A stretch of DNA of 64,000 nucleotides from assembly GCA_022511075.1 (NCBI GenBank), contig JAFLSE010000005.1:35403-99402 (forward strand), given 5' to 3'. A program made the position numbers and the translations under genes. This document shows, one piece after another, positions 18,823-28,600 of this stretch; positions within the stretch are counted from its first letter, which is position 1; every line of letters starts with the position of its first letter. The DNA is from Prevotella sp. Lineage in GTDB: Bacteria; Bacteroidota; Bacteroidia; Bacteroidales; Bacteroidaceae. The notes under the pieces are model-generated. The model was given only the letters and a program-made list of their open reading frames with translations, was not told the origin of the DNA and made no database searches.

Positions 18823-21153
18823 ATGAACGTAATTACAAAAACAATTTCATTGCCTGATGGAAGAGTCATCAGCATTGAGACTGGAAAGGTGGCAAAACAG
18901 ACCGACGGATCTTGCGTGCTCCGTATGGGCAACACAGTTCTGCTCGCCACTGTTTGTGCTGCCAAAGATGCAGTTCCAGGTACAGATTTTATGCCTCTGC
19001 AGGTGGACTACAGAGAGCAGTATGCCGCCGCAGGGCGTTTCCCCGGCGGATTCACGAAGCGCGAAGGCAAGGCTGGCGACAACGAGATTCTTACATCTCG
19101 CTTGGTTGACCGTGTGCTCCGCCCCTTGTTCCCTTCCAACTTTCATGCCGAAGTATTTGTTAATGTCATGCTGCTGTCGGCAGACGGCGTAGACCAGCCG
19201 GATGCCCTTGCAGGCTTTGCAGCCTCAGCAGCCCTTGCATGTTCAGATATTCCCTTCGAGTGCCCTATCAGTGAGGTGCGCGTGGCGCGTGTGAATGGTG
19301 AGTATATCATAAACCCAACATTCCAGCAGATGGCAGATGCCGACATGGACATCATGGTCGGTGCATCGGCAGAGAACATCATGATGGTTGAGGGTGAGAT
19401 GAAGGAAGTTTCGGAGCAGGATATGATTGGCGCTCTCAAGGCTGCCATGGCTGCCATCAAACCGATGTGCGAACTTCAGGTTGAATTGTCAAAGGAACTC
19501 GGTACTGATGTTAAGCGCGAGTACGACCACGAGGTTAATGATGAGGAACTTCGTGAGCAGATGAACAAGGAACTCTATCAGCCGGCATACGACGTTACGA
19601 AGCAGGCTCTCGAGAAGCATGCACGCGCGGAGGCTTTCGAGAAGATTCTCGAGGACTTCAAGGAGGCATACACCGCTGCACACGCAGATATGACGGAGGA
19701 CGAACTGGAAGAGAAGTATGCAATGATGGACCGCTACTATCACGATGTAGAGCGCGATGCCATGCGCCGTTGCATTCTTGACGAGGGCATTCGCCTCGAT
19801 GGTCGCAAGACTGACGAGATTCGCCCGATATGGTGCGAGGCTTCTCCGCTGCCAATGCCACACGGAAGTTCTCTCTTCACCCGTGGCGAGACACAGGCAC
19901 TTGCCACATGTACGCTCGGTACGAAACTCGACGAGAAACTTGTTGACGACGTGCTCGACAAGAGTTATATGCGATTCCTGCTGCACTACAACTTCCCACC
20001 GTTCTGTACTGGTGAGGCAAAGGCACAGCGCGGCGTAGGTCGTCGTGAGATTGGTCATGGACACTTGGCTTGGCGTGGTCTGAAGGGTCAGATACCCGAG
20101 GATTTCCCATACACCGTGCGCCTCGTATCGCAGATTCTTGAGTCAAACGGCTCTTCTTCAATGGCTACCGTTTGCGCAGGTACACTCGCCCTTATGGATG
20201 CAGGTGTTCCTATGAAGAAGCCAGTGAGCGGCATCGCTATGGGACTCATCAAGAACCCGGGAGAAGACAAGTATGCAGTGCTCTCAGATATTCTCGGCGA
20301 CGAGGACCACTTGGGCGACATGGACTTCAAGACCACTGGAACAAAAGACGGACTCACAGCCACACAGATGGATATCAAGTGCGACGGTCTTTCATTCGAG
20401 ATTCTTGAAAAGGCTCTCATGCAGGCAAAGGCTGGTCGTGAGCATATCCTCGGCAAACTCACCGACACGTTGGCAGAGCCTCGCAGCGAGATGAAGCCAC
20501 AAGTACCTCGCATCGTTACGATAGAGATACCGAAGGAGTTCATCGGTGCTGTGATTGGTCCTGGCGGAAAGATTATACAGCAGATGCAGGAAGATACCGA
20601 CACCATAATAACAATCGACGAGACCGACGGAGTGGGCAAGGTGCAGATTAGCGGTCCTAACAAGGAGGCTATCGAGAGCGCTATTGCCAAGATTAAGTCT
20701 ATCGTGGCTATTCCAGAGGTTGGCGAGGTTTACGAAGGCACTGTCCGCTCTATCATGCCATACGGCTGCTTCGTGGAGATTATGCCGGGCAAGGACGGAT
20801 TGCTGCATATCTCGGAGATTGACTGGCGTCGTCTCGAGACCGTTGAGGAAGCCGGCTTGAAGGAAGGCGACAAGATTACGGTTAAGTTGTTGGAGATTGA
20901 CCCAAAGACGGGCAAGTATAAATTGTCTCATCGTGTGTTGGTTGAGAAGCCAGAAGGATATGTGGAGCGCCCTGCCCGTGGCGAGCGTCGTCCTCGTCCT
21001 GAGCGTGGTGAGCGCCGCCCTCGTCCTGAACGCGGTGAGCGTCGTCCTCGTCCAGAGCGTCACGACCACAACGTTAATGCAAATGACGAGTATCACGAGC
21101 CGACAAGTGAGCCAAAAGATTTTAATGACTCGCTTGATAACCTCGATTTCTAA
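18823..21153 (+). CDS. pnp: Polynucleotide phosphorylase
   Basis: 776 residues. PNPase degrades RNA 3' to 5' with phosphate and can add tails. It has two RNase PH cores ([21 protein letters not shown]..., and [16 protein letters not shown]...[19 protein letters not shown]), a KH domain ([14 protein letters not shown]) and an S1 domain ([23 protein letters not shown], split by eye). Beyond the S1 domain is an Arg/Pro/Glu-rich tail made of a repeat of nine residues taken three times (RGERRPRPE) and an acidic end. The tail is basic and may bind RNA or partner proteins. A strong terminator follows. Confidence 0.97.
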   Translation: MNVITKTISLPDGRVISIETGKVAKQTDGSCVLRMGNTVLLATVCAAKDAVPGTDFMPLQVDYREQYAAAGRFPGGFTKREGKAGDNEILTSRLVDRVLRPLFPSNFHAEVFVNVMLLSADGVDQPDALAGFAASAALACSDIPFECPISEVRVARVNGEYIINPTFQQMADADMDIMVGASAENIMMVEGEMKEVSEQDMIGALKAAMAAIKPMCELQVELSKELGTDVKREYDHEVNDEELREQMNKELYQPAYDVTKQALEKHARAEAFEKILEDFKEAYTAAHADMTEDELEEKYAMMDRYYHDVERDAMRRCILDEGIRLDGRKTDEIRPIWCEASPLPMPHGSSLFTRGETQALATCTLGTKLDEKLVDDVLDKSYMRFLLHYNFPPFCTGEAKAQRGVGRREIGHGHLAWRGLKGQIPEDFPYTVRLVSQILESNGSSSMATVCAGTLALMDAGVPMKKPVSGIAMGLIKNPGEDKYAVLSDILGDEDHLGDMDFKTTGTKDGLTATQMDIKCDGLSFEILEKALMQAKAGREHILGKLTDTLAEPRSEMKPQVPRIVTIEIPKEFIGAVIGPGGKIIQQMQEDTDTIITIDETDGVGKVQISGPNKEAIESAIAKIKSIVAIPEVGEVYEGTVRSIMPYGCFVEIMPGKDGLLHISEIDWRRLETVEEAGLKEGDKITVKLLEIDPKTGKYKLSHRVLVEKPEGYVERPARGERRPRPERGERRPRPERGERRPRPERHDHNVNANDEYHEPTSEPKDFNDSLDNLDF
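20977..21057 (+). repeat. Three 27-bp tandem repeats in pnp
   Basis: Units begin at 20977, 21004 and 21031. Each encodes RGERRPRPE; the copies differ only at a few synonymous third positions. Confidence 0.85.
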
Positions 21154-21183
21154 TCGACAGGCATAAGCAATAAAACGATACGG

Positions 21184-21220
21184 CTCTTGCAGGAGGCATG
21201 CTTCTTGCAAGAGTTTTTTT
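21184..21220 (+). terminator. Terminator of pnp
   Basis: CTCTTGCA (21184-21191) pairs with TGCAAGAG (21206-21213), followed by seven T. It overlaps the upstream part of the longer reading frame of the next gene, which helps fix that gene's start at 21261. Confidence 0.85.
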
Positions 21221-21260
21221 AAACCAAAGGGCATTGCCACAAAACAAAATACAAACGACA

Positions 21261-22037
21261 ATGAAGAAGTTTTTAAACGTTCTTGCATACCTTTTCGTGT
21301 TTCTCGGAATACAGGCTGCTGCCGGATTGTTTTTCGGAAAGATAACCCCGATGATTACGGGCAATACCGACATCACCGTGTCGGGGCTCATCTACGCACA
21401 GGCTGCGGCTGGCATATTGACTTTGGCTATCTTCTATCTTGCACGGTGGGTGATGCCCGAGCGTGCCTACCTGCGCACTCATCCATACGGTGTGCTGCTG
21501 TGGTCTGCCGTGGCTGCCGTGGGCATGATAATCCCATCGCAGTGGGTTTTGGAGCATCTTCCCGAACTGCCTAACATCGCCGAACAAGAGTTTGGAATGC
21601 TGCTCAATACTCCGCAGGGCTATATCGTCATCGGCTTGTTTGCGCCTGTGGTTGAGGAGGTTGTGTTTCGTGGTGCAATACTGCGCACGTTGCTCAATGG
21701 CGGCAACAGGCATTGGGCAATGATAGCCATCTCTGCACTGATATTCTCCGTTGCCCATTTCAATCCTGCGCAACTGCCCTACACGTTTGTGGTTGGTCTG
21801 CTGCTCGGTTGGCTCTACTATCGTTCGGGCAGCATTCTGCCGGGTATGGTGTATCACTGGGTGAACAATTCAGTGGCGTTTGCCATGGCGATAATAACGA
21901 AAAATCCCGATGCAAAACTTGCCGACCTCTTCGGGGGAAACGACACAAGGGTGTTGATGGCTGTGGCTTTCTCGCTGATGATACTCGTGCCGGCATTGCT
22001 CCAACTGAACCTTTGGCTACGCAAGCCGACGGAATAA
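21261..22037 (+). CDS. CPBP-family intramembrane metalloprotease
   Basis: About 258 residues from ATG 21261 (MKKFLNVLAYLF). Upstream in-frame codons overlap the pnp terminator and were rejected. Several membrane helices are visible. The Abi/CPBP motifs are VVEEVVFRGAILRTLL (motif 1, EExxxR), AHFNPAQLPYTFVVGL (motif 2, His) and YHWVNN (motif 3). These place catalytic residues inside the membrane, as in Rce1-type CAAX proteases. Substrate is unknown; bacterial members have been tied to bacteriocin self-immunity or protein secretion. The gene converges with the methyltransferase on the other strand, 14 bases away. Confidence 0.9.
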   Translation: MKKFLNVLAYLFVFLGIQAAAGLFFGKITPMITGNTDITVSGLIYAQAAAGILTLAIFYLARWVMPERAYLRTHPYGVLLWSAVAAVGMIIPSQWVLEHLPELPNIAEQEFGMLLNTPQGYIVIGLFAPVVEEVVFRGAILRTLLNGGNRHWAMIAISALIFSVAHFNPAQLPYTFVVGLLLGWLYYRSGSILPGMVYHWVNNSVAFAMAIITKNPDAKLADLFGGNDTRVLMAVAFSLMILVPALLQLNLWLRKPTE

Positions 22038-22051
22038 GACTTTAGGAAAAT

Positions 22052-23260
22052 TCAATCACGACGGCATATTATAAGTACATGCGAATTGTCGTGCAGGGTG
22101 GTGGCAAAGATAAACACATTGCCGCCATCTTGCATTTTTAGGCGTTTCCTCAAATCGGCTGCCGATATAGGGAAGTTGCGCACGGCAATATTCGCGCGTG
22201 TTATGCCGTTGAGGGCTGTGCGCAACTCTTTCTTGTTCATCGTCGTTACGCACTCTATACGGAATGCCGAGCCAGGGAAGCCTTCCACTGGAACAGGCGA
22301 AACAAACAAATGGCTGTTTGCCGACAATGGTGCGATGCCAAACACCTCTCTTATCTGTCCAAAACAACCGGCTTTCATCACTGCGACATTTGGCACAAGC
22401 AGCCAATAATCAGCCGAAGGCATACATGCTGATGGAGCATGCGCAGAGTCCTTACACATTATTATATTATTATAAAGAGCATTCGTTGGCTTGTCTATAT
22501 ATGCAAACTCGCTGTCGTTATTGCGACATACAATTCGCAGGCTATCGGTAATTTCGCGCCCTATCAGCAATAATAATTCCTTGCATTCATTGTCTACGGC
22601 TACGATGTGCACCTCCGTAACGTGTCCTCCGAAATCTACCACCGCCTTGTGCCAGTCAAGCATGGGCGAGAGTTTCACCATAATCGTCTCTGCCTTTTCA
22701 AGCAGTTGGGGAAGCAGCGCCACGATATCTGGCGTGCAGTCGCTTATGGCAAAGGTGCGACCACCCCTATCATCACGACGTGCAGGGTCAAGATAAATCA
22801 CATCCATCTGTGGCATCTGCTTCAGGAACGACTCGCAATCATCGCACACCACACGGGCATGATTCAATCCTAACAACCGAAAATTATGCTCCGCAATGCG
22901 ACACAACTTTTCCTGCCTTTCCACATATACTGCCTCCTCAAAGTTTTGTGCAAGATATGAGAAGTCCACCCCAAAGCCTCCAGTGAGGTCTGCCATTCTC
23001 CCTTTCTTTCCCCGAAGCAACGAAACCTTGTATTCTGCCGTGCGCTCACTTGAGCATTGCTCCATCGACAACGACGGCGGATATACCAATCCTTCCACCT
23101 TGCTCCATCGTGGCAGTTTCTTGCGTGCCTTCTGATAGCCGGCTATCTGCTCTAATGCAAAAGGCATATCCACCCCCTCCGCGCGTATGAATGCCACGGA
23201 ACGCACATCGTCGTTACGATGCTCTCGTATGAAATTCAGGGTGCTTTCGTTTGCCGTCAT
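22052..23260 (-). CDS. SAM-dependent methyltransferase with THUMP-like domain
   Basis: About 402 residues from ATG 23260 (MTANESTLNFIREH); the longer frame starts with GTG at 23278. The N-terminal 90 residues are a helical region, then the class I methyltransferase fold: ADLTGGFGVDFSYLA (SAM loop), VYVERQEKLCRIA, and MDVIYLDPARRD, whose DPAR replaces the DPPY/NPPY motif. The C-terminus ends in the THUMP-like domain typical of this Bacteroidetes family. The substrate is probably RNA, but that is inference. It follows mrp by 34 bases and is likely cotranscribed with it. Confidence 0.85.
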   Translation of the reverse strand: MTANESTLNFIREHRNDDVRSVAFIRAEGVDMPFALEQIAGYQKARKKLPRWSKVEGLVYPPSLSMEQCSSERTAEYKVSLLRGKKGRMADLTGGFGVDFSYLAQNFEEAVYVERQEKLCRIAEHNFRLLGLNHARVVCDDCESFLKQMPQMDVIYLDPARRDDRGGRTFAISDCTPDIVALLPQLLEKAETIMVKLSPMLDWHKAVVDFGGHVTEVHIVAVDNECKELLLLIGREITDSLRIVCRNNDSEFAYIDKPTNALYNNIIMCKDSAHAPSACMPSADYWLLVPNVAVMKAGCFGQIREVFGIAPLSANSHLFVSPVPVEGFPGSAFRIECVTTMNKKELRTALNGITRANIAVRNFPISAADLRKRLKMQDGGNVFIFATTLHDNSHVLIICRRD

Positions 23261-23294
23261 TAAAGTATAGATGTGCACTTACGGCAGTGTTTAA

Positions 23295-24395
23295 TTATTT
23301 CTTCACCCCGACAATCTTTGTGGGGGCTTGCTCGGCATTGCGACGATTGGTGACGGTGACAACCGACTGGGCAAGGGCGATGAAAGCCTGTCCTGTCATG
23401 GTGTCAATCTTCGTGGCTGAAGGCTCGCCGGCATCGCTGCTCTCACAGATGCCCTGCACGAGAGGGATTTGAGCAAGCAAGGGGGCGTTCATCTCCTTGG
23501 CGAGATTTTTGCATCCGTCCTTGCCGAAAATGTAATACTTGTTTTCGGGAAGTTCGGCAGGAGTGAACCACGCCATGTTTTCCACCAAACCGAGAATGGG
23601 CACGTTTACCTTTTCGTTGCGATACATGTCTATACCCTTGCGTGCGTCGGCGAGGGCCACGGCTTGCGGAGTGCTTACGATGACTGCACCCGTAATGGCA
23701 AGGGTCTGCAAGAGGGTGAGGTGAATGTCGCTCGTGCCGGGAGGGGTGTCGATGACAAGATAGTCGAGTTCGCCCCAGTTGGCATCGGCAATGAGTTGTT
23801 TCAGGGCGTTGCTTGCCATTCCGCCACGCCACAGGGTTGCCGTGTCGGCATTGACGAAGAAACCAATGCTCAACAACTTCACGCCGTATTTCTCTATCGG
23901 CTCAATGAGTTGGCGACCGTCGATTTCTACGGCGTATGGACGGGCATCTTCTACATTGAACATCTTTGGCATTGAAGGACCGAAGATGTCGGCATCGAGT
24001 AGACCGACCTTGTAGCCAAGCATTGCAAGTGCGATGGCGAGGTTGGCACTCACGGTGCTCTTGCCCACTCCACCCTTGCCGCTGCTCACGGCAATGATGT
24101 TCTTAACCTGCGGCAGCAACTTGCTCACTTCGGGACGAGGCTTGCTCTTGTATTCGAGTTCTATGGTTACTTGAACATCCTTTGAAACGTGGTAGTGTAT
24201 GGCAGCCTCGGTAGCCTTGACGGTTGATTTGAGAAATGGGTCGGTGTCGCGTGGGAACACAAGGGTGAACTTCACCGACATACCGTCGATGCGCACGTCG
24301 TCGGCAAGCATCTCGCTTGCTATCAGGTCTTTTTTAGTGCCTGGATAAATTACGGTGGCGAGTGCGTCTGTTATAAGTTTTGGATATAGTGTCAT
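23295..24395 (-). CDS. Mrp/ApbC-type P-loop iron-sulfur carrier ATPase
   Basis: 366 residues. The N-terminal 85 residues are a MIP18/DUF59-type domain, and the rest is a deviant-Walker P-loop NTPase (SSGKGGVGKSTVSANLA; DADIFGPSMP; DTPPGTSDIHLT). Family members carry and transfer iron-sulfur clusters to apoproteins. In E. coli-type Mrp a CxxC pair lies after ENMxxF and holds the cluster at the dimer interface; here the sequence is ENMAWFTPAELPENKYYIFG, without cysteines. The function may thus differ or use other ligands. The upstream gap contains the GGAGTTA repeat element with two promoter-like boxes. Confidence 0.88.
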   Translation of the reverse strand: MTLYPKLITDALATVIYPGTKKDLIASEMLADDVRIDGMSVKFTLVFPRDTDPFLKSTVKATEAAIHYHVSKDVQVTIELEYKSKPRPEVSKLLPQVKNIIAVSSGKGGVGKSTVSANLAIALAMLGYKVGLLDADIFGPSMPKMFNVEDARPYAVEIDGRQLIEPIEKYGVKLLSIGFFVNADTATLWRGGMASNALKQLIADANWGELDYLVIDTPPGTSDIHLTLLQTLAITGAVIVSTPQAVALADARKGIDMYRNEKVNVPILGLVENMAWFTPAELPENKYYIFGKDGCKNLAKEMNAPLLAQIPLVQGICESSDAGEPSATKIDTMTGQAFIALAQSVVTVTNRRNAEQAPTKIVGVKK

Positions 24396-24409
24396 AGTTT
24401 TTATTTTTT

Positions 24410-24541
24410 AGGGAGTTAAGGGAGTTATAGGAGTTATCGCTCCCGATGGTCGCTGGGGAGTTAAAGTCAAATGTATTTGTGCAATGAGTAGCAAAACTAT
24501 TGGCTTTAACTCCTTTCAACTTCATTAACTCCTTTAACTCC
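24410..24541. repeat. GGAGTTA repeat element (MITE-like)
   Basis: On the left, GGAGTTA units occur at about 24412, 24421, 24429 and 24457; on the right, inverted TTAACTCC units occur near 24505, 24526 and 24534. GGAGTTAAAG (24457-24466) and CTTTAACTCC (24503-24512) are perfect complements. The element fills the gap between the DUF1573 gene and mrp. Read on the minus strand it carries two perfect TAnnTTTG boxes, TAGTTTTG (24499-24492) and TACATTTG (24475-24468), pointing at mrp. Confidence 0.65.
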
Positions 24542-24550
24542 AATTAAACA

Positions 24551-25621
24551 TTATTTTATATTAAGTAATTTCAGTTCCACAACAACTTTGGCGTGGTTGG
24601 GGTCGTCGGTAATCATAAGCACACGCGGACGGGTGCGAGCCTTTTTCAGTTCCTCGCGCTCGCCGGTTATCTTCAGCTTGGCATTGCCGCCGGCAGGGAT
24701 TACACGCTTTGAGAGAGTTACCTTCAAGCCAGGAGTGAACATCTGCAAGGCGGTGATGTTGAGTGCCGACTGACCAGTGTTGTTGAGCGTCACTTCCGCA
24801 GTGGCTTTCTTCTTGCCGTTGAAATCGAGTTCAAGTATCTCTGACGACATTGAAAGTTGTGGAGCGAAAAGGCTCTTGGGGCTGTCGTCGCCCTCGAACG
24901 ACGGCAGCAGCACCGCCGACACACCCATTGAATTGTCGTTGCTTACGGTCTCGCCGAGGTCGTTTGCAAGATATATGGTTGTCTGCGTGAGTCCATAACC
25001 GAACAATTTGTCGGAAGCCAGCGAGATGCTTATCTTGCCCTGGTGTCCGGGATTGAGTTTTTCGGGCATAACGTATGAAGACAGATACGGCGGCAGGTGC
25101 ATAAGATTGGGGCGCAGCACCTTCTTTCCTGCGTTGAACACGAGTATCTCCTGCACAGGATTGTCGCCCTTGTTCACATCGTCGAACTCAAGATAGTTCT
25201 TGTCGGTCTTGAGGTCGCCAAACTGGAACGGGAACATATTGCCGTAGTCTTTCAACTCGGTGCGCACTTCACCCGTAATGCGCAGGTATGTAGGTTTGTT
25301 GCTGTCACTTTCGCGCACTATGATGTCGCGGAAATAGTGTCCGAGCAATTTGCCGTCGTAAGCCACGGTTATGTTAAACTTGCCGCCGGCGGCTATCTCG
25401 CCCTGCGGACTATCCACGATAGTGCAGCCGCTGCCGGGCTGTACTTCGGTGAGCCTTATGCCCTTGTCCGATTCGTTCTGCAACTGGAACGTGGCAGTTA
25501 TGGGAGTGCGGAACAACGACTGTCCGAGGTTTATTGTGGCGTTCTCCACTTTTATCTGCGCCGCTATCGGCAACATTACCATTGCCAACAGGGCTGTGAT
25601 TATGATGTTTTTTTTCTTCAT
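24551..25621 (-). CDS. DUF1573-type exported Ig-like protein
   Basis: 356 residues with a signal peptide ending PIAAQ. It has three consecutive immunoglobulin-like segments of the DUF1573/ASPM type (NATINLGQSLFRTPITATFQLQN...; YLEFDDVNKGDNPVQEILVFN...; ILELDFNGKKKATAEVTLNNTG). Each describes a beta-sandwich used for binding. No catalytic motif is seen. It begins 28 bases after the macroglobulin gene and is in the same operon, so it may be a periplasmic partner of that protein. Confidence 0.75.
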   Translation of the reverse strand: MKKKNIIITALLAMVMLPIAAQIKVENATINLGQSLFRTPITATFQLQNESDKGIRLTEVQPGSGCTIVDSPQGEIAAGGKFNITVAYDGKLLGHYFRDIIVRESDSNKPTYLRITGEVRTELKDYGNMFPFQFGDLKTDKNYLEFDDVNKGDNPVQEILVFNAGKKVLRPNLMHLPPYLSSYVMPEKLNPGHQGKISISLASDKLFGYGLTQTTIYLANDLGETVSNDNSMGVSAVLLPSFEGDDSPKSLFAPQLSMSSEILELDFNGKKKATAEVTLNNTGQSALNITALQMFTPGLKVTLSKRVIPAGGNAKLKITGEREELKKARTRPRVLMITDDPNHAKVVVELKLLNIK

Positions 25622-25649
25622 CGGCTGTTTTATTTATATTGCGTATTGT

Positions 25650-28600
25650 CTATTTCACGTTTATTTTGCTGCCGCCATCCACCGCACGGAACTCCGGCGA
25701 ATATGCGCACTCGGCAATGCAAGTGCCCGATGCGTATGTGCCGGCACGGTCGATGTAGTATTCGGTTTCCACAACGTGCCTGCCCTTTGCCATACGGTCA
25801 AAGAAGTAGTCGGTACGGTTGTCTTTCGGTGTTTCGTAGTGGTAGCCTTTGTAACCGCTCAATCGCGTCACTGGCTCCATGCATGCCGCGCGTCTGTCGC
25901 TCACCTGCACGAAATCGAGGTCGCGCCCTGCCGTTATGGTTATCCTCACCACCACGCGGTCGCCTACCGTCAGTTCGTCGCTTGCGGAGAGAGGCCTGCG
26001 CTTGTCACCGTCGATAACAAGCACTTCGCGCTTTACAGACAACTCCGTGCCCGATGCGGAAACATCGGTTGCCGGCTTCATAAATTGCGCATAGACGCTG
26101 CCCCACGATGTCGCGCCGCTTGTTTTCTCAACGGCGAGTGTCGCACCGCCCGTGCCTTCCATTGATGTCTTTTGATAGCCTATGCCAGCCGTGGCTTGCG
26201 GCATTTCGAGCAACTTGCCGTCAATAGTTATCCTTGCCGGCTCAACGTTTGTGGAAAGGCTGTTGTCGCAGAGGAAGGCATATATGGCATCTACGGAATT
26301 TAGCGGAGTGTCCCACGCTTGTGTGCGCTTCTCCTGAAGCAGCCAGCGTTGCATCTCGGCGAGTGTCTGACGGTCGTCGGGGGCAATGGCTTGAAGTGCC
26401 ACTATCGCCATAGCCTGTGTAGGTATGCGGTAGTCGCGCCAAGAGTATTCTGCACGCGGTGTATCGAAATATCTGCCCATATCCTCTTTGTATACCGTGT
26501 ATTCCTTGAGACTCTGCAAGTATTCTTTTGCAAGTTTCGTTTCGCCTTGCTTTTGCAGAATTACGGCAGTCATAGCCTTCTCGTACATCGACTGCTTCTT
26601 AATCTCCTTTTTCAGCAGCGGCATAAGGTAGTCGATGGCTGCGCGAGTCTCGGCATTTACGTTGCTGTTGTCGAGCGAACGAAGGTAGAGATACTGCAAC
26701 ATTCTGCGACTTGGGAACACCACGGCATTGCGTTTCTTCTGCTGTTTCTTCAGTTCTGCAACCTCTTTCACCGCCTCCTTGTCGAGCCATCGCAACGCCT
26801 TGTCGAGCATGTCGCGAGTGGTGCTTTGACTGCCTGTCATGGTGTTGAGGCGAACAAGCATATCCGCTACCGAAGTAGTCATATAACTGCTGCCCTCCAT
26901 GCGTGGCATCCACCCCCAAGAGCCGTCGTCTTTCTGCAAGTTGCGCAGATTTTCCACAGCCGCCGACTTGCGCATTTCCATAAGGTTTTCGTCGAAATAA
27001 GTGCCGAGCATTCTGCGTTGATCCGCCTCGCTGTCGGCATCGTTGAGCCACGGTGTCTCGTTGAGTATAATATCCTTCAATTCGCCGTCCTTTGCGAGAT
27101 TGCCCATCAATGATGTTTCTGCACCGCTCTCCATATTCCACTGGGCTATGAGCGACCGCAAGGCAGGCACTTTGCTTGCTATGTGTTGTCCGAGTGTGTT
27201 TGAATAGAGAGCCGTAGCCTGACACACGGAGCAGTCGTTGTGGGGCGTTGCCATTTGCGGCAGAGCCTGCACCACGAGCCACGCAGGGTTGTTGGTGTAC
27301 TCCACGGTGAGCCTTGCCTTGTCGCTCGTTTCAAACATCTTGGCTATGTCAATGGTTTTCGTGCCCGGCTCGGTCTGCGTGAAAGTAACGGTTTTTGTCA
27401 CACGTTCCTTTCTCGGCAATATTGGCAGATAGTGCTGCTCGCCGTCGCCAAAGCCGTCGCCGCTTGCCATTATTTTGCATACGAGCAGTGCAGGGGCATC
27501 TTCCGTTGGCTCATAGTCGAATGTTGCCACAGTCGTCTTTCCTGCCTCCACAGCAAACTCGGTGCTTTGGGTGTAGACAACGCTCTCGGTGGCAGGGTCG
27601 ATGAGTTGAATGGTTGCCGTGCCACTCTTCTGCAATTCTGAAAGATTGACTATGCGTGCTTGTATTTGAGCCTTGTCGCCAACGCGCACAAAACGCGGCA
27701 TATTAGGCTGCACCATAACTTCTTTCTGTGCCACAGCCTCGCCTTCGAGCATACCCACGGCAATGTCTTTCGTATGGGCTATGCCCAAGAAACGCCATGT
27801 GGTGAGTGCTTCTGGCAGAGTGAACTTTATTGTTATATTGCCGTCGTTGTCGGTGTGCAGTGCAGGATAGAAGAACGCCGTTTCGTTGAGGTTTTCGCGC
27901 ATCTGCACTTGCTCGCCTTGTGGCGAAGCACCGTCATCAAAATCGGCAACGGGGGCTTCCGCACCTGCCTCATTCGCACCTGCCGTAAATCCATGAAGTC
28001 CTTGATATGCCGGGGCAGCTTGCTTTGCCGACATCATTACCACAGACTCTTCCTCAACAGCCATATCGGCAGCGGCATCGGCAACAAGCATAGCACCCCT
28101 TGCCTTCATCATAGTGTTTCTTGTAAGGATGCCACCCCTTCTCATAAACAGCGAGGGAGAGGTAACCCAGTTATAGAACTGACTGAACTTGGGGCTTTCA
28201 ACCGTAACATATTTCATTTCCTTTGCCCTCCACCAGTTTATAGGATATGCCCACATTGAAATCCAGTGTGTCATAGGAAGGGTTAGACGGTTGATTGGCA
28301 GGAATGTTGCATCATATCGCATAAGTTGGTCGAGCGACTTATCGAACATCGTTGCCATTAACTGTGCGTCGGCTGGCGTGCCGTCGCTCTTCTTTACGCT
28401 CAACGTCCACTCTTCCTTTTGTCCCGGAGAGAGACGGTCGCGGAAGGTTGTCCATTGCATCGTAAGTTTGTTGTCAGGCTCGGGGCGTTCTATGTTCGTA
28501 TTATACGAGTAACATTTGCCGTCCTTCACCCAAGCAAGCGACACGGCAATGCCGTTGCCGTATTCGGGCAGGTACTTGAAACTGCGTGTGTAATATTGGT

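Noticed and set aside
21198..21260. Upstream start for the CPBP protease
   Set aside because: The extra codons overlap the pnp terminator and encode no membrane helix; ATG 21261 gives a normal N-terminus.
24410..24541. Possible CRISPR-like array from the GGAGTTA repeats
   Set aside because: Units are seven to ten bases, irregularly spaced and partly inverted; there are no spacers of constant length and no cas genes.
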